64,000 nt of DNA from Betaproteobacteria bacterium UBA1934 (GCA_002337055.1 DDFG01000004.1:62001-126000), one strand, 5' to 3'; numbered from the stretch's first letter, positions 16,837-26,431 are shown. The notes: generated from the letters alone by a model not told the origin. Numbers and translations: made by a program.

Positions 16837-17856
16837 TCAGTCCAGCAACGGCGCCGCCTGTCTGCGGCTAGCCCGATAGCGTTCATCATCTTGCAATATG
16901 GCCCAGGACAGCGCAGGTTGGTCCGGTACCAATCGCACCCGGCGGGAGAATCCTGATTCTTCCAGGTTGGGGCGCCACGTGGCCAGCAATCGCTCTGCGG
17001 CTTGCGGCGCGTTGCACACCAGCAAGACATCGCATCCTGCCTGGTGCGCGGCGTCCGCTCGGGCGATGATGTCGCCTGCCACACTGGCGCCTTCCATCGA
17101 CAAATCGTCGCTGAAAATCACGCCATCAAACTTAAAGTCGTTTCTTAAAATATTGATCCAGTAAATTGAAAATCCTGCTGATTTATTGTCACATTCTGGA
17201 TAAATCACGTGTGCCGGCATCACCGCATCCAGCGACACCCGCCAATAAGGCAGCATGTCGCTTTGCAGCGCCGCAAAGTCGCGTTCATCCACCGGAATCG
17301 CGATATGCGAATCGGCTTCGACCCAGCCGTGCCCGGGAAAATGCTTGCCGCAGGCGATCATGCCGGCGGCGCGCAGGCCGGCCACCAACGCGCCCGCCAG
17401 GGAAGCTGTCGTCTCCGGATCGGGATGAAACGCGCGGTCGCCAATCACGCCACTACGACCCCAATCGAGATCGAGGACGGGCGTAAAAGAGAGATCCACG
17501 CCCCGCGCCCGCAACTCCGACGCCAAGATATAGCCGATTGCCTGAGCGCCTTGCAAAGCCTGCTGCGGATCGCGATCCCACCATTCGCCGAGGCGCCGCA
17601 TCGCCGGAAGCCGCGTGAACCCGTTGCGGCAACGCTGCACACGGCCGCCTTCATGATCGATGGCAATGGGCAACGGGGGGCTTCTCAATGCGTGGATATC
17701 GGCGCAGAGGGCCAACAGCTGTTCGGGATCGGCGTAATTGCGCGAAAAGAGAATGATACCTCCCACCAGCGGATGGCACAGGCGGTCACGCTCGACCTCG
17801 GTCAGGGTCGTGCCGGCCACATCGATCATCACGGGGCCGAGGGGCAGTTCAATCAT
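16837..17856 (-). CDS. nagZ: Beta-N-acetylhexosaminidase NagZ
   Basis: A 339-residue family GH3 enzyme of peptidoglycan recycling that removes N-acetylglucosamine from anhydromuropeptides in the cytoplasm. The signature KHFPGHG....DSH is present around residues 165-178, and the catalytic aspartate is in the IFSDDLSMEGA string. It overlaps acpS by four bases and is the last gene of the lepA-to-nagZ run. The 150 bases between its stop and the cysE start hold only the cysE promoter and IscR site. Confidence 0.95.
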   Translation of the reverse strand: MIELPLGPVMIDVAGTTLTEVERDRLCHPLVGGIILFSRNYADPEQLLALCADIHALRSPPLPIAIDHEGGRVQRCRNGFTRLPAMRRLGEWWDRDPQQALQGAQAIGYILASELRARGVDLSFTPVLDLDWGRSGVIGDRAFHPDPETTASLAGALVAGLRAAGMIACGKHFPGHGWVEADSHIAIPVDERDFAALQSDMLPYWRVSLDAVMPAHVIYPECDNKSAGFSIYWINILRNDFKFDGVIFSDDLSMEGASVAGDIIARADAAHQAGCDVLLVCNAPQAAERLLATWRPNLEESGFSRRVRLVPDQPALSWAILQDDERYRASRRQAAPLLD

Positions 17857-18230
17857 GCTTTCTCCAGAACGACAAAGGCAACGGCATGTTCACGCTCGTC
17901 CGATATCGACAAGTGCGCGGTCAAACCCTCCCGGGCTAATAGCGCAGCCAGTTCGGGTGCGAACCGGAAGATCGGCTTACCGAGATCGTCATGTGCGACG
18001 GCAATGTTGGGCAGAGTGGCCGGCCCTCTCAAACCAGTGCCCAGCGCCTTGGCAAAGGCTTCTTTGGCCGCAAAGCGCTTCGCAAGAAATCGTCCCTTAT
18101 CTGGCGCGCGCATGAATTCATCCCGTTCGTCGGGCGCCAGCAGTTTCTCCAACGCCGATTCACCATGGCGCGCATGCAGCCCAGCTAGGCGCGCTACGTT
18201 GGCGATATCGGTGCCGATGCCGTGAATCAT
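17853..18230 (-). CDS. acpS: Holo-[acyl-carrier-protein] synthase AcpS
   Basis: A 125-residue phosphopantetheinyl transferase that activates ACP. It starts MIHGIGTDIANVARL, with the metal-binding aspartate in GTDI and the KRFAAKEAFAKALG motif with the catalytic glutamate. It overlaps pdxJ and nagZ by four bases on each side. Confidence 0.96.
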   Translation of the reverse strand: MIHGIGTDIANVARLAGLHARHGESALEKLLAPDERDEFMRAPDKGRFLAKRFAAKEAFAKALGTGLRGPATLPNIAVAHDDLGKPIFRFAPELAALLAREGLTAHLSISDEREHAVAFVVLEKA

Positions 18231-18982
18231 TCGACGTGGGCGGCCGCCTGCCGCATCAGTTGCTTCATCTCCCGCACCGCCTCGCGCAACCCCACGAAGA
18301 CCGCCCGGCTGACAATAGCGTGACCGATGTGCAGTTCGCGTACGCCACCGAGTCGAGCCACGGGCTGGACGTTATAGTAGTTGAGCGCATGCCCGGCGTT
18401 GAATCGCATGCCGAGTTGCCGAATCGCCGCGCCCGCCTGACGCACTTTGTCGAGTTGCGTGACCACGGCCTTGGCTTCGATATCGCGCCCCTGATCATGA
18501 AAAGCGTGCGCGTAGGGCCCGGTGTGGATTTCACAGACCTTCGCGCCGATACGCGCGGCAGCTTCGATTTGCGGCAACTCGGCATCTATGAATACGCTGG
18601 TGACAATGCCCGCATCCGCCAGCTTCGCCACTTGGTCGCGCAAACGCGACTCCTGACCGAGGATATCCAGGCCGCCCTCGGTGGTGATTTCGTGCCGACC
18701 TTCCGGCACCAGCATGGCCATTTCGGGATTCAGCGCGCAGGCGATGCCCACCATCTCGTCGGTCGACGCCATTTCGAGGTTGAGCTTGATTTGCGTGGTT
18801 TCGCGCAGGCGGCGCACGTCGTCATCCCGTATGTGGCGGCGGTCTTCGCGCAGATGCACAGTGATGCCGTCTGCCCCGCCGAGATGCGCTTCCACCGCTG
18901 CCCAGACAGGATCTGGTTCATAGGTGCGGCGTGCCTGACGAATGGTGGCGACGTGGTCGATATTGACGCCAAGTTCTATCAT
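18227..18982 (-). CDS. pdxJ: Pyridoxine 5'-phosphate synthase PdxJ
   Basis: Closes the pyridoxine ring from deoxyxylulose 5-phosphate and 3-amino-2-oxopropyl phosphate. The 251-residue TIM-barrel product starts ELGVNIDHVATIRQARRT, and contains HLREDRRHI and the HTGPYA loop. ATG 18982 has a CTGGAGAA ribosome site; the longer frame to 19054 enters recO and is rejected. Confidence 0.96.
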   Translation of the reverse strand: MIELGVNIDHVATIRQARRTYEPDPVWAAVEAHLGGADGITVHLREDRRHIRDDDVRRLRETTQIKLNLEMASTDEMVGIACALNPEMAMLVPEGRHEITTEGGLDILGQESRLRDQVAKLADAGIVTSVFIDAELPQIEAAARIGAKVCEIHTGPYAHAFHDQGRDIEAKAVVTQLDKVRQAGAAIRQLGMRFNAGHALNYYNVQPVARLGGVRELHIGHAIVSRAVFVGLREAVREMKQLMRQAAAHVE

Positions 18983-19001
18983 GCCTGTTCTCCAGGATCG
19001 A

Positions 19002-19727
19002 TCATAATTCTTGCAATTCCCTGAATATTTTGCGACTTTCCAATTCGACACCACCCAGGTAATGCGCGATCAGGGCACGCATCAATCCTTTCGCTTCGGC
19101 CAGCGAACGGGGATCGGAAAAATCGTCGTTCGCCAGATCGAGCAAGGATTGCCCGCGTACCCGCCGCACGCCGTTGTCGCCAATGGCAGCCTGACGGGGA
19201 CCGCGCTCGATTTCGTAAATGTAGTCGACTTCCGCCACTACCGGCTGCCCTGCCTGATCTTGCGCCAGCGTCAAGCCGTAGCCCAATTCCTGCAATAGCG
19301 CCTTTTCGAAGTGCCGCAAATCGGCTTCCTCCACACGCCCGTTCGGGTCAGCGCCCAGACGCCGCAGCATTGCCGTGTAATGACCGAACAGCTGCTCGTG
19401 GGCATCTTCGCGCGGGAGCAGGTGAATCAGCAATTCGTTCAGATAGTAACCACAGAAAAGCGCTGGCCCGGCCAGCAGGGGTTGACCACCCTGCCATTCA
19501 ACCTTCATCAGGGTCAGCACCTCGCCTTTACCCGCCCAGCCGATTTCCAGCGGCTGAAACGCCATCAGCAACCCCCGCATAGCGGCGCGCGGCCGCCTTG
19601 CGCCTCGCGCCAGCAGCGCCAAGCGCCCGAAATCTCGGCTGAATACCTCGACGATCAGGCTGGTTTCACGAAACGGATAGCTATGCAGCACATAGGCTGG
19701 CTGTCCATCCACTTTGCCGCGTGGCAT
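19002..19727 (-). CDS. recO: DNA repair protein RecO
   Basis: A 241-residue RecO with the N-terminal OB-fold segment (AYVLHSYPFRETSLIVEVFS), GRLALLARGARRP and the helical YYLNELLIHLLP stretch. RecO loads RecA at gaps together with RecR. The zinc-finger cysteines of some family members are absent, as in other proteobacteria. It lies between era and pdxJ, the usual order in betaproteobacteria. Confidence 0.93.
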   Translation of the reverse strand: MPRGKVDGQPAYVLHSYPFRETSLIVEVFSRDFGRLALLARGARRPRAAMRGLLMAFQPLEIGWAGKGEVLTLMKVEWQGGQPLLAGPALFCGYYLNELLIHLLPREDAHEQLFGHYTAMLRRLGADPNGRVEEADLRHFEKALLQELGYGLTLAQDQAGQPVVAEVDYIYEIERGPRQAAIGDNGVRRVRGQSLLDLANDDFSDPRSLAEAKGLMRALIAHYLGGVELESRKIFRELQEL

Positions 19728-19741
19728 GCTCGCCTACCGAA

Positions 19742-20626
19742 TCATTCGTAGCCGAGACTTTTCAGCAGACGCTCGTCGTCCGCCCAGCCCGATTTGACCT
19801 TGACCCAGGTTTCCAGATAGACCTTGCCGTCGAACAGACGCTCCATGTCCTGCCGTGCTTCGCTGGCGATACGTTTCAGCGTTTCACCGCCCTTGCCGAT
19901 GACGATGGCCTTGTGCGGGTCGCGATCGACGACAATGGCCGCATAGATGCGCCGCAAATCGCCTTCCTGTTCGAATTTCTCGATCTCGACCGTCGCGGCG
20001 TACGGCAACTCGTCGCCGAGCAGGCGGAATAGTTTTTCACGGATGTATTCAGCGGCAAGAAAACGTTCGCTCTTGTCGGTAAGTTCATCTTCGGGGTACA
20101 GCAGACCCTCGTTGGGCAGGTGTTTTCTCGCTTCGCGCAGCAATTCTTCGGTCTGCCGCCCGTTGGCGGCGCAGACGGGAACGACGGCCGCAAACTCATG
20201 CGATGACGCTACATTGGTCAGAAAGGATGCCATGGCGGCCTTGTCTTTCAGGCGGTCGATCTTGTTAACCACCAGGATGACGGGCACGCCCTCCGGCATC
20301 AGTTTCAGGACCGCCTTATCCTTGGCGTCGAAACGCCCGGCCTCGACGACGAACAAGACGACATCGACATCGGCCAGCGTCTGCGTTACACCGCGATTCA
20401 TGGCGCGGTTGAGCGCGTTGGAATAGCGAGTCTGAAAACCCGGCGTGTCGACGAAAACATACTGCGCGTCGGTCTCGGTGAGAATGCCGAGAATGCGGTG
20501 CCGCGTTGTTTGCGCCTTGCGCGAGACGATGCTGATCTTGTGGCCGACCATGCGGTTAAGCAGGGTCGATTTTCCAACGTTGGGCCGGCCGACGATGGCC
20601 AGAAAACCCGAGCGAAGTTCGGTCAT
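19742..20626 (-). CDS. era: GTPase Era
   Basis: A 294-residue GTPase required for 30S subunit maturation. The G1 motif is GRPNVGKS, G3 is DTPGFQ, and G4 is NKID. The C-terminal KH domain has VIGKGGETLKRI. It overlaps rnc by four bases. Confidence 0.97.
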   Translation of the reverse strand: MTELRSGFLAIVGRPNVGKSTLLNRMVGHKISIVSRKAQTTRHRILGILTETDAQYVFVDTPGFQTRYSNALNRAMNRGVTQTLADVDVVLFVVEAGRFDAKDKAVLKLMPEGVPVILVVNKIDRLKDKAAMASFLTNVASSHEFAAVVPVCAANGRQTEELLREARKHLPNEGLLYPEDELTDKSERFLAAEYIREKLFRLLGDELPYAATVEIEKFEQEGDLRRIYAAIVVDRDPHKAIVIGKGGETLKRIASEARQDMERLFDGKVYLETWVKVKSGWADDERLLKSLGYE

Positions 20627-21297
20627 GGTTCCAGTTCCTTCAAAGCGGCCTCGGCGGCGCCCTGTTCGGCAATACGCCGCGAGGTGCCTTCGCCAACAGT
20701 GCGAAGACGTGGCACGTCGATCTCGCAGATCACCCGAAAACGCTGTTCATGCGCGGCGCCACTGGTTTCTTCGAGGACATAGCGGGGCAGCGACTTCTTG
20801 CGCGCTTGCAGCCATTCCTGGAGGCGGGTCTTGGGGTCCTTGGCGACCACCGTGTTGGCCTGTATTGCCGCCAGCGCCGACTGGAAGACACGACGAATGA
20901 AGTCTTCGGCGGCCGTAAAACCGGCATCCAGGTAGATCGCGCCCATGATCGCTTCCAGCGCGTCGGCGAGAATGGAGGGTCGGGCCGCACCGCCGCTGCG
21001 TAGTTCGCCCTCCCCCAGAATCAGGTGCTGCCCCAACCCCAGATCAACCGCGATCAAGTGCAAGCTGTCCTGGCGGACCAGTTGGGCCCGCAGGCGGGAA
21101 AGATCACCTTCAGGCAGGGCCGGCAGGCGACGATACAGTTCGATGGCAATCACACAGTTCAACAGGCCATCGCCGATGAATTCCATGCGCTCGTTGTGGT
21201 CCGCACCAAAACTGCGATGCGTGAGCGCGGTTTGCAGCAAACGCGCATCACGGAAAGCGTACCCCAGGGTGCGAGGGGACCAGGATAAATCCATCAA
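20623..21297 (-). CDS. rnc: Ribonuclease III
   Basis: A 224-residue double-strand-specific RNase that processes rRNA precursors. The catalytic signature reads NERMEFIGDGLLN: the acidic residues are retained, though the usual serine after GD is glycine. The second acidic cluster is in ALEAIMGAIYLDAG. A C-terminal dsRNA-binding domain starts near residue 150. It overlaps both era and the DUF4845 gene by four bases. Confidence 0.96.
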   Translation of the reverse strand: MMDLSWSPRTLGYAFRDARLLQTALTHRSFGADHNERMEFIGDGLLNCVIAIELYRRLPALPEGDLSRLRAQLVRQDSLHLIAVDLGLGQHLILGEGELRSGGAARPSILADALEAIMGAIYLDAGFTAAEDFIRRVFQSALAAIQANTVVAKDPKTRLQEWLQARKKSLPRYVLEETSGAAHEQRFRVICEIDVPRLRTVGEGTSRRIAEQGAAEAALKELEP

Positions 21298-21656
21298 TCC
21301 CTGGCGGCGCCCGAAGTGCTGCCGTGATAGGCAATCAGCAGGCTGATGTTGGCAAACAGCGGAATACGCTTCTCATAAGCGAAAGCAATCACGACTTGAT
21401 TGCCTTCCTTGGAGATATCGAGCTCCTCCGGCTTGAGTTCAAGTTGGTCGATATCCGCAAAACGCGAGTAGGCCTTGCGCACATCGGCCACCGTTGCGCC
21501 TGGCGGGAGTTGGGCAACCACGGATTTGGTATCTTTCTGAATCTTGTAATACTCGATCACCGTCGGCGCCACCTTGATTCCCAGCAAGGCAACCATGGCG
21601 ATAATGATGCACCAGAACAGCAAACCCGAGAGGCTGACGCCCTTTTGCCTATGCAT
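21294..21656 (-). CDS. DUF4845 membrane protein
   Basis: A 120-residue protein with one N-terminal membrane segment (GLLFWCIIIAMVALLGI) and a small periplasmic domain that begins with VAPTVIEYYKI, as in DUF4845 proteins. Function unknown; the gene is typically found between lepB and rnc. ATG 21656 has an AGGAGA ribosome site; the earlier start at 21683 would reach into lepB. Confidence 0.85.
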   Translation of the reverse strand: MHRQKGVSLSGLLFWCIIIAMVALLGIKVAPTVIEYYKIQKDTKSVVAQLPPGATVADVRKAYSRFADIDQLELKPEELDISKEGNQVVIAFAYEKRIPLFANISLLIAYHGSTSGAARD

Positions 21657-21666
21657 GTGAAATCTC

Positions 21667-22449
21667 CTACTTGAAAGCACCAATGCGCCGCCAATCGCTG
21701 AAATTCATCCAGATCAGGAAGGCGCGGCCCACGATATTCTCATCCGGCACAAAGCCCCAGTAGCGGCTGTCGCGGCTGTTGTCGCGATTGTCGCCGAGCA
21801 TGAAGTAATGACCGGGCGGCACCGTGCAGATTACGCCCGCATGATTGTAGAGGCAATTCTCGCGGAAGGGGAAATCGGCAGGATCGGGAACAAACGCGGG
21901 CACATCATCGGCATTGATCAGCCGATGTTCGGTAGCGCCCAGCTTTTCGGTAAATTGCGACAAATTCTGGAGTTTGTAGGGATAATCCATTTGTTTCAAC
22001 ATCGGCACCGGTTCGCCGTTGATGGTCAGACGTTTGTTCTGGTACGCGATCTTGTCGCCAGGAAGCCCCACCACACGCTTGATGTAATCCATTGAAGGAT
22101 CTTCTGGATAGCGGAAAACCATCACGTCGCCCCGCTGAGGCGAGCCGATTTCGATGATCTTCTTGTTGATCACCGGCAGGCGGATTCCAAACGCATACTT
22201 GTTAACCAGAATGAAGTCGCCTTCGAGCAGCGTCGGCACCATGGAGCCTGACGGAATTTTGAATGGTTCGAAGAGAAAGGAACGCAGCACGAACACGATC
22301 AGGATGACGGGGAAAAACCCCGCACCCCATTCCACCCACAGCGGCTCCTTAGCGCCCGGTGCCCGCAGCTTGCGGAACTTGAAATGATCGAGAAACCACA
22401 GCACGCCGGTAATGACCAGCAGCACAAAAAGAATCAAGGCAAAATTCAT
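21667..22449 (-). CDS. lepB: Signal peptidase I LepB
   Basis: Removes signal peptides of exported proteins. The 260-residue protein has two N-terminal membrane segments, the catalytic serine S69 in PSGSMVPTL, and the general-base lysine K124 in DYIKRVVGLPGD, then the GDNRDNSRDSR box. Its ATG shares one base with the lepA stop codon, indicating translational coupling. Confidence 0.97.
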   Translation of the reverse strand: MNFALILFVLLVITGVLWFLDHFKFRKLRAPGAKEPLWVEWGAGFFPVILIVFVLRSFLFEPFKIPSGSMVPTLLEGDFILVNKYAFGIRLPVINKKIIEIGSPQRGDVMVFRYPEDPSMDYIKRVVGLPGDKIAYQNKRLTINGEPVPMLKQMDYPYKLQNLSQFTEKLGATEHRLINADDVPAFVPDPADFPFRENCLYNHAGVICTVPPGHYFMLGDNRDNSRDSRYWGFVPDENIVGRAFLIWMNFSDWRRIGAFK

Positions 22450-24239
22450 TAACTATCCACCCTTAGCACGGCCAGGAAGGCGTCTTGTGGGATTTCGACG
22501 CGTCCGACCTGTTTCATCCGTTTCTTGCCGGCCTTCTGCTTTTCCAGCAATTTCTTCTTGCGCGTAATGTCGCCGCCGTAACACTTGGCCAACACGTCCT
22601 TGCGTAGCGCCTTGACGTTCTCGCGCGCGATGATGTGCGTGCCGATCGCCGCCTGGATCGCTACGTCGTACATCTGGCGCGGAATCAGTTCGCGCATCTT
22701 GTTTGCCAGTTCGCGGCCGCGATACTGTGAATTGGCGCGGTGCACGATCACCGACAGCGCATCGACCTTTTCGCTGTTGATCAGGATATCCAGCTTGACC
22801 ACATCCGCCGATCGATACTCCTTGAAGTCGTAGTCGAGCGAAGCGTAGCCGCGCGAGACCGATTTCAGCTTGTCGAAGAAATCCATGACCACTTCGGCCA
22901 TCGGCATTTCATACACGAGCTGGACCTGGCGGCCGTGATAGGCCATGTTGACCTGATTGCCGCGCTTCTGGTTGCAGAGAGTGATAACCGCGCCCAGGTA
23001 ATCCTGCGGCACGAAGATGGTGGCGGTGATGATCGGCTCGCGGATTTCGTCGACTTTCTGCACTTCCGGCAGCTTGGCCGGATTCTCGACCTGAATCACC
23101 TCACCGTCGCGCTGCACGACCTCGTAAATGACTGTCGGCGCCGTGGTGATCAGATCCTGATCGAATTCGCGTTCCAGCCGTTCCTGCACGATTTCCATGT
23201 GCAAGAGGCCGAGAAAGCCGCAGCGGAAGCCGAAACCGAGCGCCTGAGAGACTTCCGGCTCGTATTGCAGCGAGGCGTCGTTGAGCTTCAGCTTCTCCAG
23301 CGATTCGCGCAGGGAATCGTACTGGTTCGCTTCAACCGGATAGAGTCCAGCGAACACCTGAGGCTTAATTTCCTTGAAACCCGGCAGCGGCGCCGGCGCC
23401 CGACGGTCAGCCAGGGTGATGGTGTCGCCCACCTTGGCGGCATGCAGTTCCTTGATGCCGGAGATGATAAAACCCACCTCACCGGCCCGTAGCGCAGGGC
23501 GTTGTTGCGACTTAGGCGTGAATACGCCGACCTGCTCGCAGAGATATTGCGAATCGGTCGACATCAGCAGAATCTTGTCTTTCGGCTTCAATTCGCCGTC
23601 GACGACGCGTACCAGCATGACGACGCCGACGTAGTTGTCGAACCAGGAATCGATGATCAGCGCCTTGAGCGGCGCCGCCGGATCGCCTTGCGGTGGCGGC
23701 ACGCGGGCAATTACGGCCTCGAGAATGTCCTCGACACCGAGGCCGGTCTTGGCCGACGCTTGTACGGCTTCGGTCGCGTCGATGCCGATGACGTCTTCGA
23801 TTTCCTGACGGGCGTTGTCCGGGTTGGCGGAGGGCAGGTCGATCTTGTTCAGCACCGGCACCACCTCGACATCGAGTTCGATGGCAGTGTAGCAGTTGGC
23901 CACCGTCTGCGCCTCGACACCCTGGGACGCGTCGACCACCAGCAGCGCGCCTTCGCAGGCCGACAGCGACCGGGAGACTTCATACGAAAAATCGACGTGT
24001 CCCGGTGTGTCGATCAGGTTCAGGTTATAGACCTGCCCGTCGCGCGCCTTGTATGACAGCGCAGCGGTCTGCGCCTTAATGGTGATGCCACGCTCGCGTT
24101 CGATATCCATCGAATCGAGCACCTGCTCTTCCATCTCGCGGTCCGAAAGGCCGCCGCAGAGGTGGATGATGCGATCGGCCAGCGTCGACTTGCCGTGGTC
24201 GATATGGGCGATGATGGAGAAATTGCGAATATGCTGCAT
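22449..24239 (-). CDS. lepA: Elongation factor 4 LepA
   Basis: A 596-residue ribosomal GTPase that acts in initiation and back-translocation. It starts QHIRNFSIIAHIDHGKST, with DTPGHVDF (G3) and NKIDLP (G4), and has the LepA-specific C-terminal domain rich in lysine. The start codon lies only a few bases after the poly-U of a predicted intrinsic terminator, and no Shine-Dalgarno precedes it. Confidence 0.97.
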   Translation of the reverse strand: MQHIRNFSIIAHIDHGKSTLADRIIHLCGGLSDREMEEQVLDSMDIERERGITIKAQTAALSYKARDGQVYNLNLIDTPGHVDFSYEVSRSLSACEGALLVVDASQGVEAQTVANCYTAIELDVEVVPVLNKIDLPSANPDNARQEIEDVIGIDATEAVQASAKTGLGVEDILEAVIARVPPPQGDPAAPLKALIIDSWFDNYVGVVMLVRVVDGELKPKDKILLMSTDSQYLCEQVGVFTPKSQQRPALRAGEVGFIISGIKELHAAKVGDTITLADRRAPAPLPGFKEIKPQVFAGLYPVEANQYDSLRESLEKLKLNDASLQYEPEVSQALGFGFRCGFLGLLHMEIVQERLEREFDQDLITTAPTVIYEVVQRDGEVIQVENPAKLPEVQKVDEIREPIITATIFVPQDYLGAVITLCNQKRGNQVNMAYHGRQVQLVYEMPMAEVVMDFFDKLKSVSRGYASLDYDFKEYRSADVVKLDILINSEKVDALSVIVHRANSQYRGRELANKMRELIPRQMYDVAIQAAIGTHIIARENVKALRKDVLAKCYGGDITRKKKLLEKQKAGKKRMKQVGRVEIPQDAFLAVLRVDS

Positions 24240-24242
24240 GCG

Positions 24243-24271
24243 GAAAAAAATAGGGCGCTGCCAAGCGCCCT
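24243..24271 (-). terminator. Intrinsic terminator abutting lepA
   Basis: On the minus strand an eight-base perfect stem (AGGGCGCT with AGCGCCCT, 24252-24271) and a four-base loop are followed by a run of seven or more T. It would stop transcription coming from the glutaredoxin/degP side. The T-run ends four bases before the lepA ATG. Confidence 0.85.
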
Positions 24272-24296
24272 TCCCTGTTTCGGAAGACCGTGAATT

Positions 24297-24542
24297 TTAA
24301 CGGATTCCCGACAAATACTCACGGACTTTGGCTTCGTCTAGAAAGTAATGACAGAGTTCGACATCTTCCGCCAGCAAGACCGGCACCAGATCGCCGTAGC
24401 GCGCTTCCAGTGCGTCGTCGGTATCGACGTCGACCATGTCGACACTGGCACCGAAAATTTCGGCAATCGGCGCCAGGGCGTTCGCCATATCCTCACAAAG
24501 ATGGCAATAGCTGCGACCCAGCAGGGTGAGCTGACTACCCAT
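24297..24542 (-). CDS. Glutaredoxin family protein
   Basis: An 81-residue thioredoxin-fold protein with a CxxC active site (SYCHLC, residues 12-15), a DVDTDD stretch and a degenerate cis-proline region (LVPVLL). It matches the small glutaredoxin-like DUF836 family found beside degP in betaproteobacteria. Its ATG overlaps the degP stop by eight bases. A disulfide or redox role is likely but the partner is unknown. Confidence 0.85.
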   Translation of the reverse strand: MGSQLTLLGRSYCHLCEDMANALAPIAEIFGASVDMVDVDTDDALEARYGDLVPVLLAEDVELCHYFLDEAKVREYLSGIR

Positions 24543-25953
24543 TCAAGCCTTTGATCGTAATGAAAGTTTGCAGCTCGCCACGCCGGACCAGCAGCGTGAT
24601 GTTGGCTGTTTTGTCGAAGCTCGACAGTAGTTTGTTGAACTGCTCCACATCCTTGATTTCTGTGGTCGCACCCTTATGAATCAGCGCCACGATGACATCA
24701 CCGGGACGCAGATCGGCTCTCGAAGTCGCGCCTCGCACATCCTCAATCAGCAAACCACCCGAGATCTTCAGCTCACGTTTCTGTTCTGGGGCCAGTTCGC
24801 TGACAATCAAACCCAAGCGGTTCGGCGCCTTGTCGATCTGTTTTGGCGTTTTACCAACCCGAGCGTGCGGCGATTTTTCGTCGGGCATTTCTCCTACAGT
24901 CACGGCGAGATCGCGCGTGGCGCCCTTGCGCCAGAGCGTGACTGTCGACTTGGTACCTGGCCGCGTGGCGCCGACGATGCGCGGCAAGTCCGCAGAACTG
25001 GTCACCGCCTTGCCGTCGAACTTCAGAATCACGTCACCCGGTTCGATGCCCGCCTTTTCAGCAGGGCCGCCCTTTTCAACCGCATTGACCACCGCACCGG
25101 AGGGCTTGGTCAGCCCCAGCGATTCGGCCAATTCCTTGGTCACCTCCTGAATCACCACGCCCATGCGCCCGCGGCTCACCTTGCCATGCGCACGCAACTG
25201 GCCCTGAATCTCCATCGCCACATCGATCGGAATGGCAAACGAGACGCCCATATAGCCGCCGCTGCGGCTATAAATCTGCGAATTGATCCCGATCACCTCG
25301 CCGCGCATGTTGAAGAGTGGCCCGCCGGAATTGCCCGGATTGATCGCTACGTCGGTCTGGATGAAGGGGACATAATTTTCCTGCGGCAGCGAGCGCCCCT
25401 TGGCCGAAACGATGCCTGCCGTCACGGAATTGTCGAATCCGAAGGGAGAACCGATGGCGATGACCCACTCACCCACCTTTGTCTGGGTGGGATCGCCCAA
25501 CTTGACCGCCGGCAGCCCGCTCGCGTCGATCTTGATCAACGCTACATCGGTGCGGCGATCCGCCCCGATTGCGCGCGCTTTGAATTCGCGCTTGTCGGTC
25601 AGGCGAACGGTGATCTCGTCGGCGGAATCCACCACATGCGCATTAGTGAGAATATAGCCATCCGCGCTGATAATGAAGCCCGAACCCAGCGAACGGTTCT
25701 CGAATTCGCGCGGGGCGCCCGGTTGCCGCGGGATGAACCGGCGGAAAAACTCGAACATCGGGTCATCTTCATCGAATGGCATCTGCGCCATCCGGTTGCG
25801 TATGGTTTGGGTAGTGCTGATGTTGACCACCGCAGGCCCCTGCTTCTCGACCAGTTCGGTGAAATCAGGCAGCCCGCGATTCTGAGCCGCCGCACCGAAA
25901 GAAAGCACAGAAAGCATCAACGAAAGAAAAAGGAACATTCCGAAGCGTTTCAT
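24535..25953 (-). CDS. degP: Periplasmic serine protease of the DegP/MucD family
   Basis: A 472-residue HtrA-type protease/chaperone. A signal peptide ends near AAAQ (residue 24). The catalytic triad is H106 (TNAHVVD), D137 (DRRTDVAL) and S210 (NPGNSGGPL). Two PDZ domains follow (about 270-350 and 385-465). It degrades misfolded envelope proteins. It lies in the rpoE-rseC-degP run, matching the mucD position in other proteobacteria, so control by RpoE is expected. Confidence 0.95.
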   Translation of the reverse strand: MKRFGMFLFLSLMLSVLSFGAAAQNRGLPDFTELVEKQGPAVVNISTTQTIRNRMAQMPFDEDDPMFEFFRRFIPRQPGAPREFENRSLGSGFIISADGYILTNAHVVDSADEITVRLTDKREFKARAIGADRRTDVALIKIDASGLPAVKLGDPTQTKVGEWVIAIGSPFGFDNSVTAGIVSAKGRSLPQENYVPFIQTDVAINPGNSGGPLFNMRGEVIGINSQIYSRSGGYMGVSFAIPIDVAMEIQGQLRAHGKVSRGRMGVVIQEVTKELAESLGLTKPSGAVVNAVEKGGPAEKAGIEPGDVILKFDGKAVTSSADLPRIVGATRPGTKSTVTLWRKGATRDLAVTVGEMPDEKSPHARVGKTPKQIDKAPNRLGLIVSELAPEQKRELKISGGLLIEDVRGATSRADLRPGDVIVALIHKGATTEIKDVEQFNKLLSSFDKTANITLLVRRGELQTFITIKGLNG

Positions 25954-25973
25954 GTTGCCCTTACCCTCCAGTG

Positions 25974-26414
25974 TTAATCTTGGGTTGAACGATTACTCAT
26001 CAATTGCGGGCGCAGGTTCGCATTTTCAAGTGTCTGACGACCTCTCCAGCGCATGGCAAGCCAAGCAAGAACCAGCCCCCCTCCCGCGCCTGCCACCGCA
26101 CCAGGCTCACCCGCAATTGGCGACCCCAGCAGGGCGCCGCCGATCACGCCGATCAACGGCAGTCCATACGCCAGGTTGGCGCTCAGGCGGACGGCTGCGG
26201 CCGGTATGCCGACCGTGACGGCGTCACCCACCTTGGCGTCGATGGCATTGCCGACGCGATAAGTCTTTGCCGAAGAACAAAGCATCTGGGTCAATTGCTG
26301 GCCACCGCAACCGCCTGGCTCCAGACAGCGCCCGCAACCCCCGCCCATCACTTCGACAATGGCGTCGGTGCCATCCAGCGCCCGCACGACCGCGCGGATT
26401 TCAGTGACTTCCAT
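25974..26414 (-). CDS. rseC: SoxR-reducing system protein RseC
   Basis: A 146-residue inner-membrane protein. The cytoplasmic N-terminus contains the cysteine-rich GGGCGRCLEPGGCGG string, followed by two membrane segments (about 77-93 and 105-122). RseC family members support the Rsx complex, which is also encoded in this window, and are linked to the sigma-E locus. It lies 17 bases after rpoE and 20 before degP. Confidence 0.9.
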   Translation of the reverse strand: MEVTEIRAVVRALDGTDAIVEVMGGGCGRCLEPGGCGGQQLTQMLCSSAKTYRVGNAIDAKVGDAVTVGIPAAAVRLSANLAYGLPLIGVIGGALLGSPIAGEPGAVAGAGGGLVLAWLAMRWRGRQTLENANLRPQLMSNRSTQD

Positions 26415-26431
26415 GAATGCTCCGGAGACGA

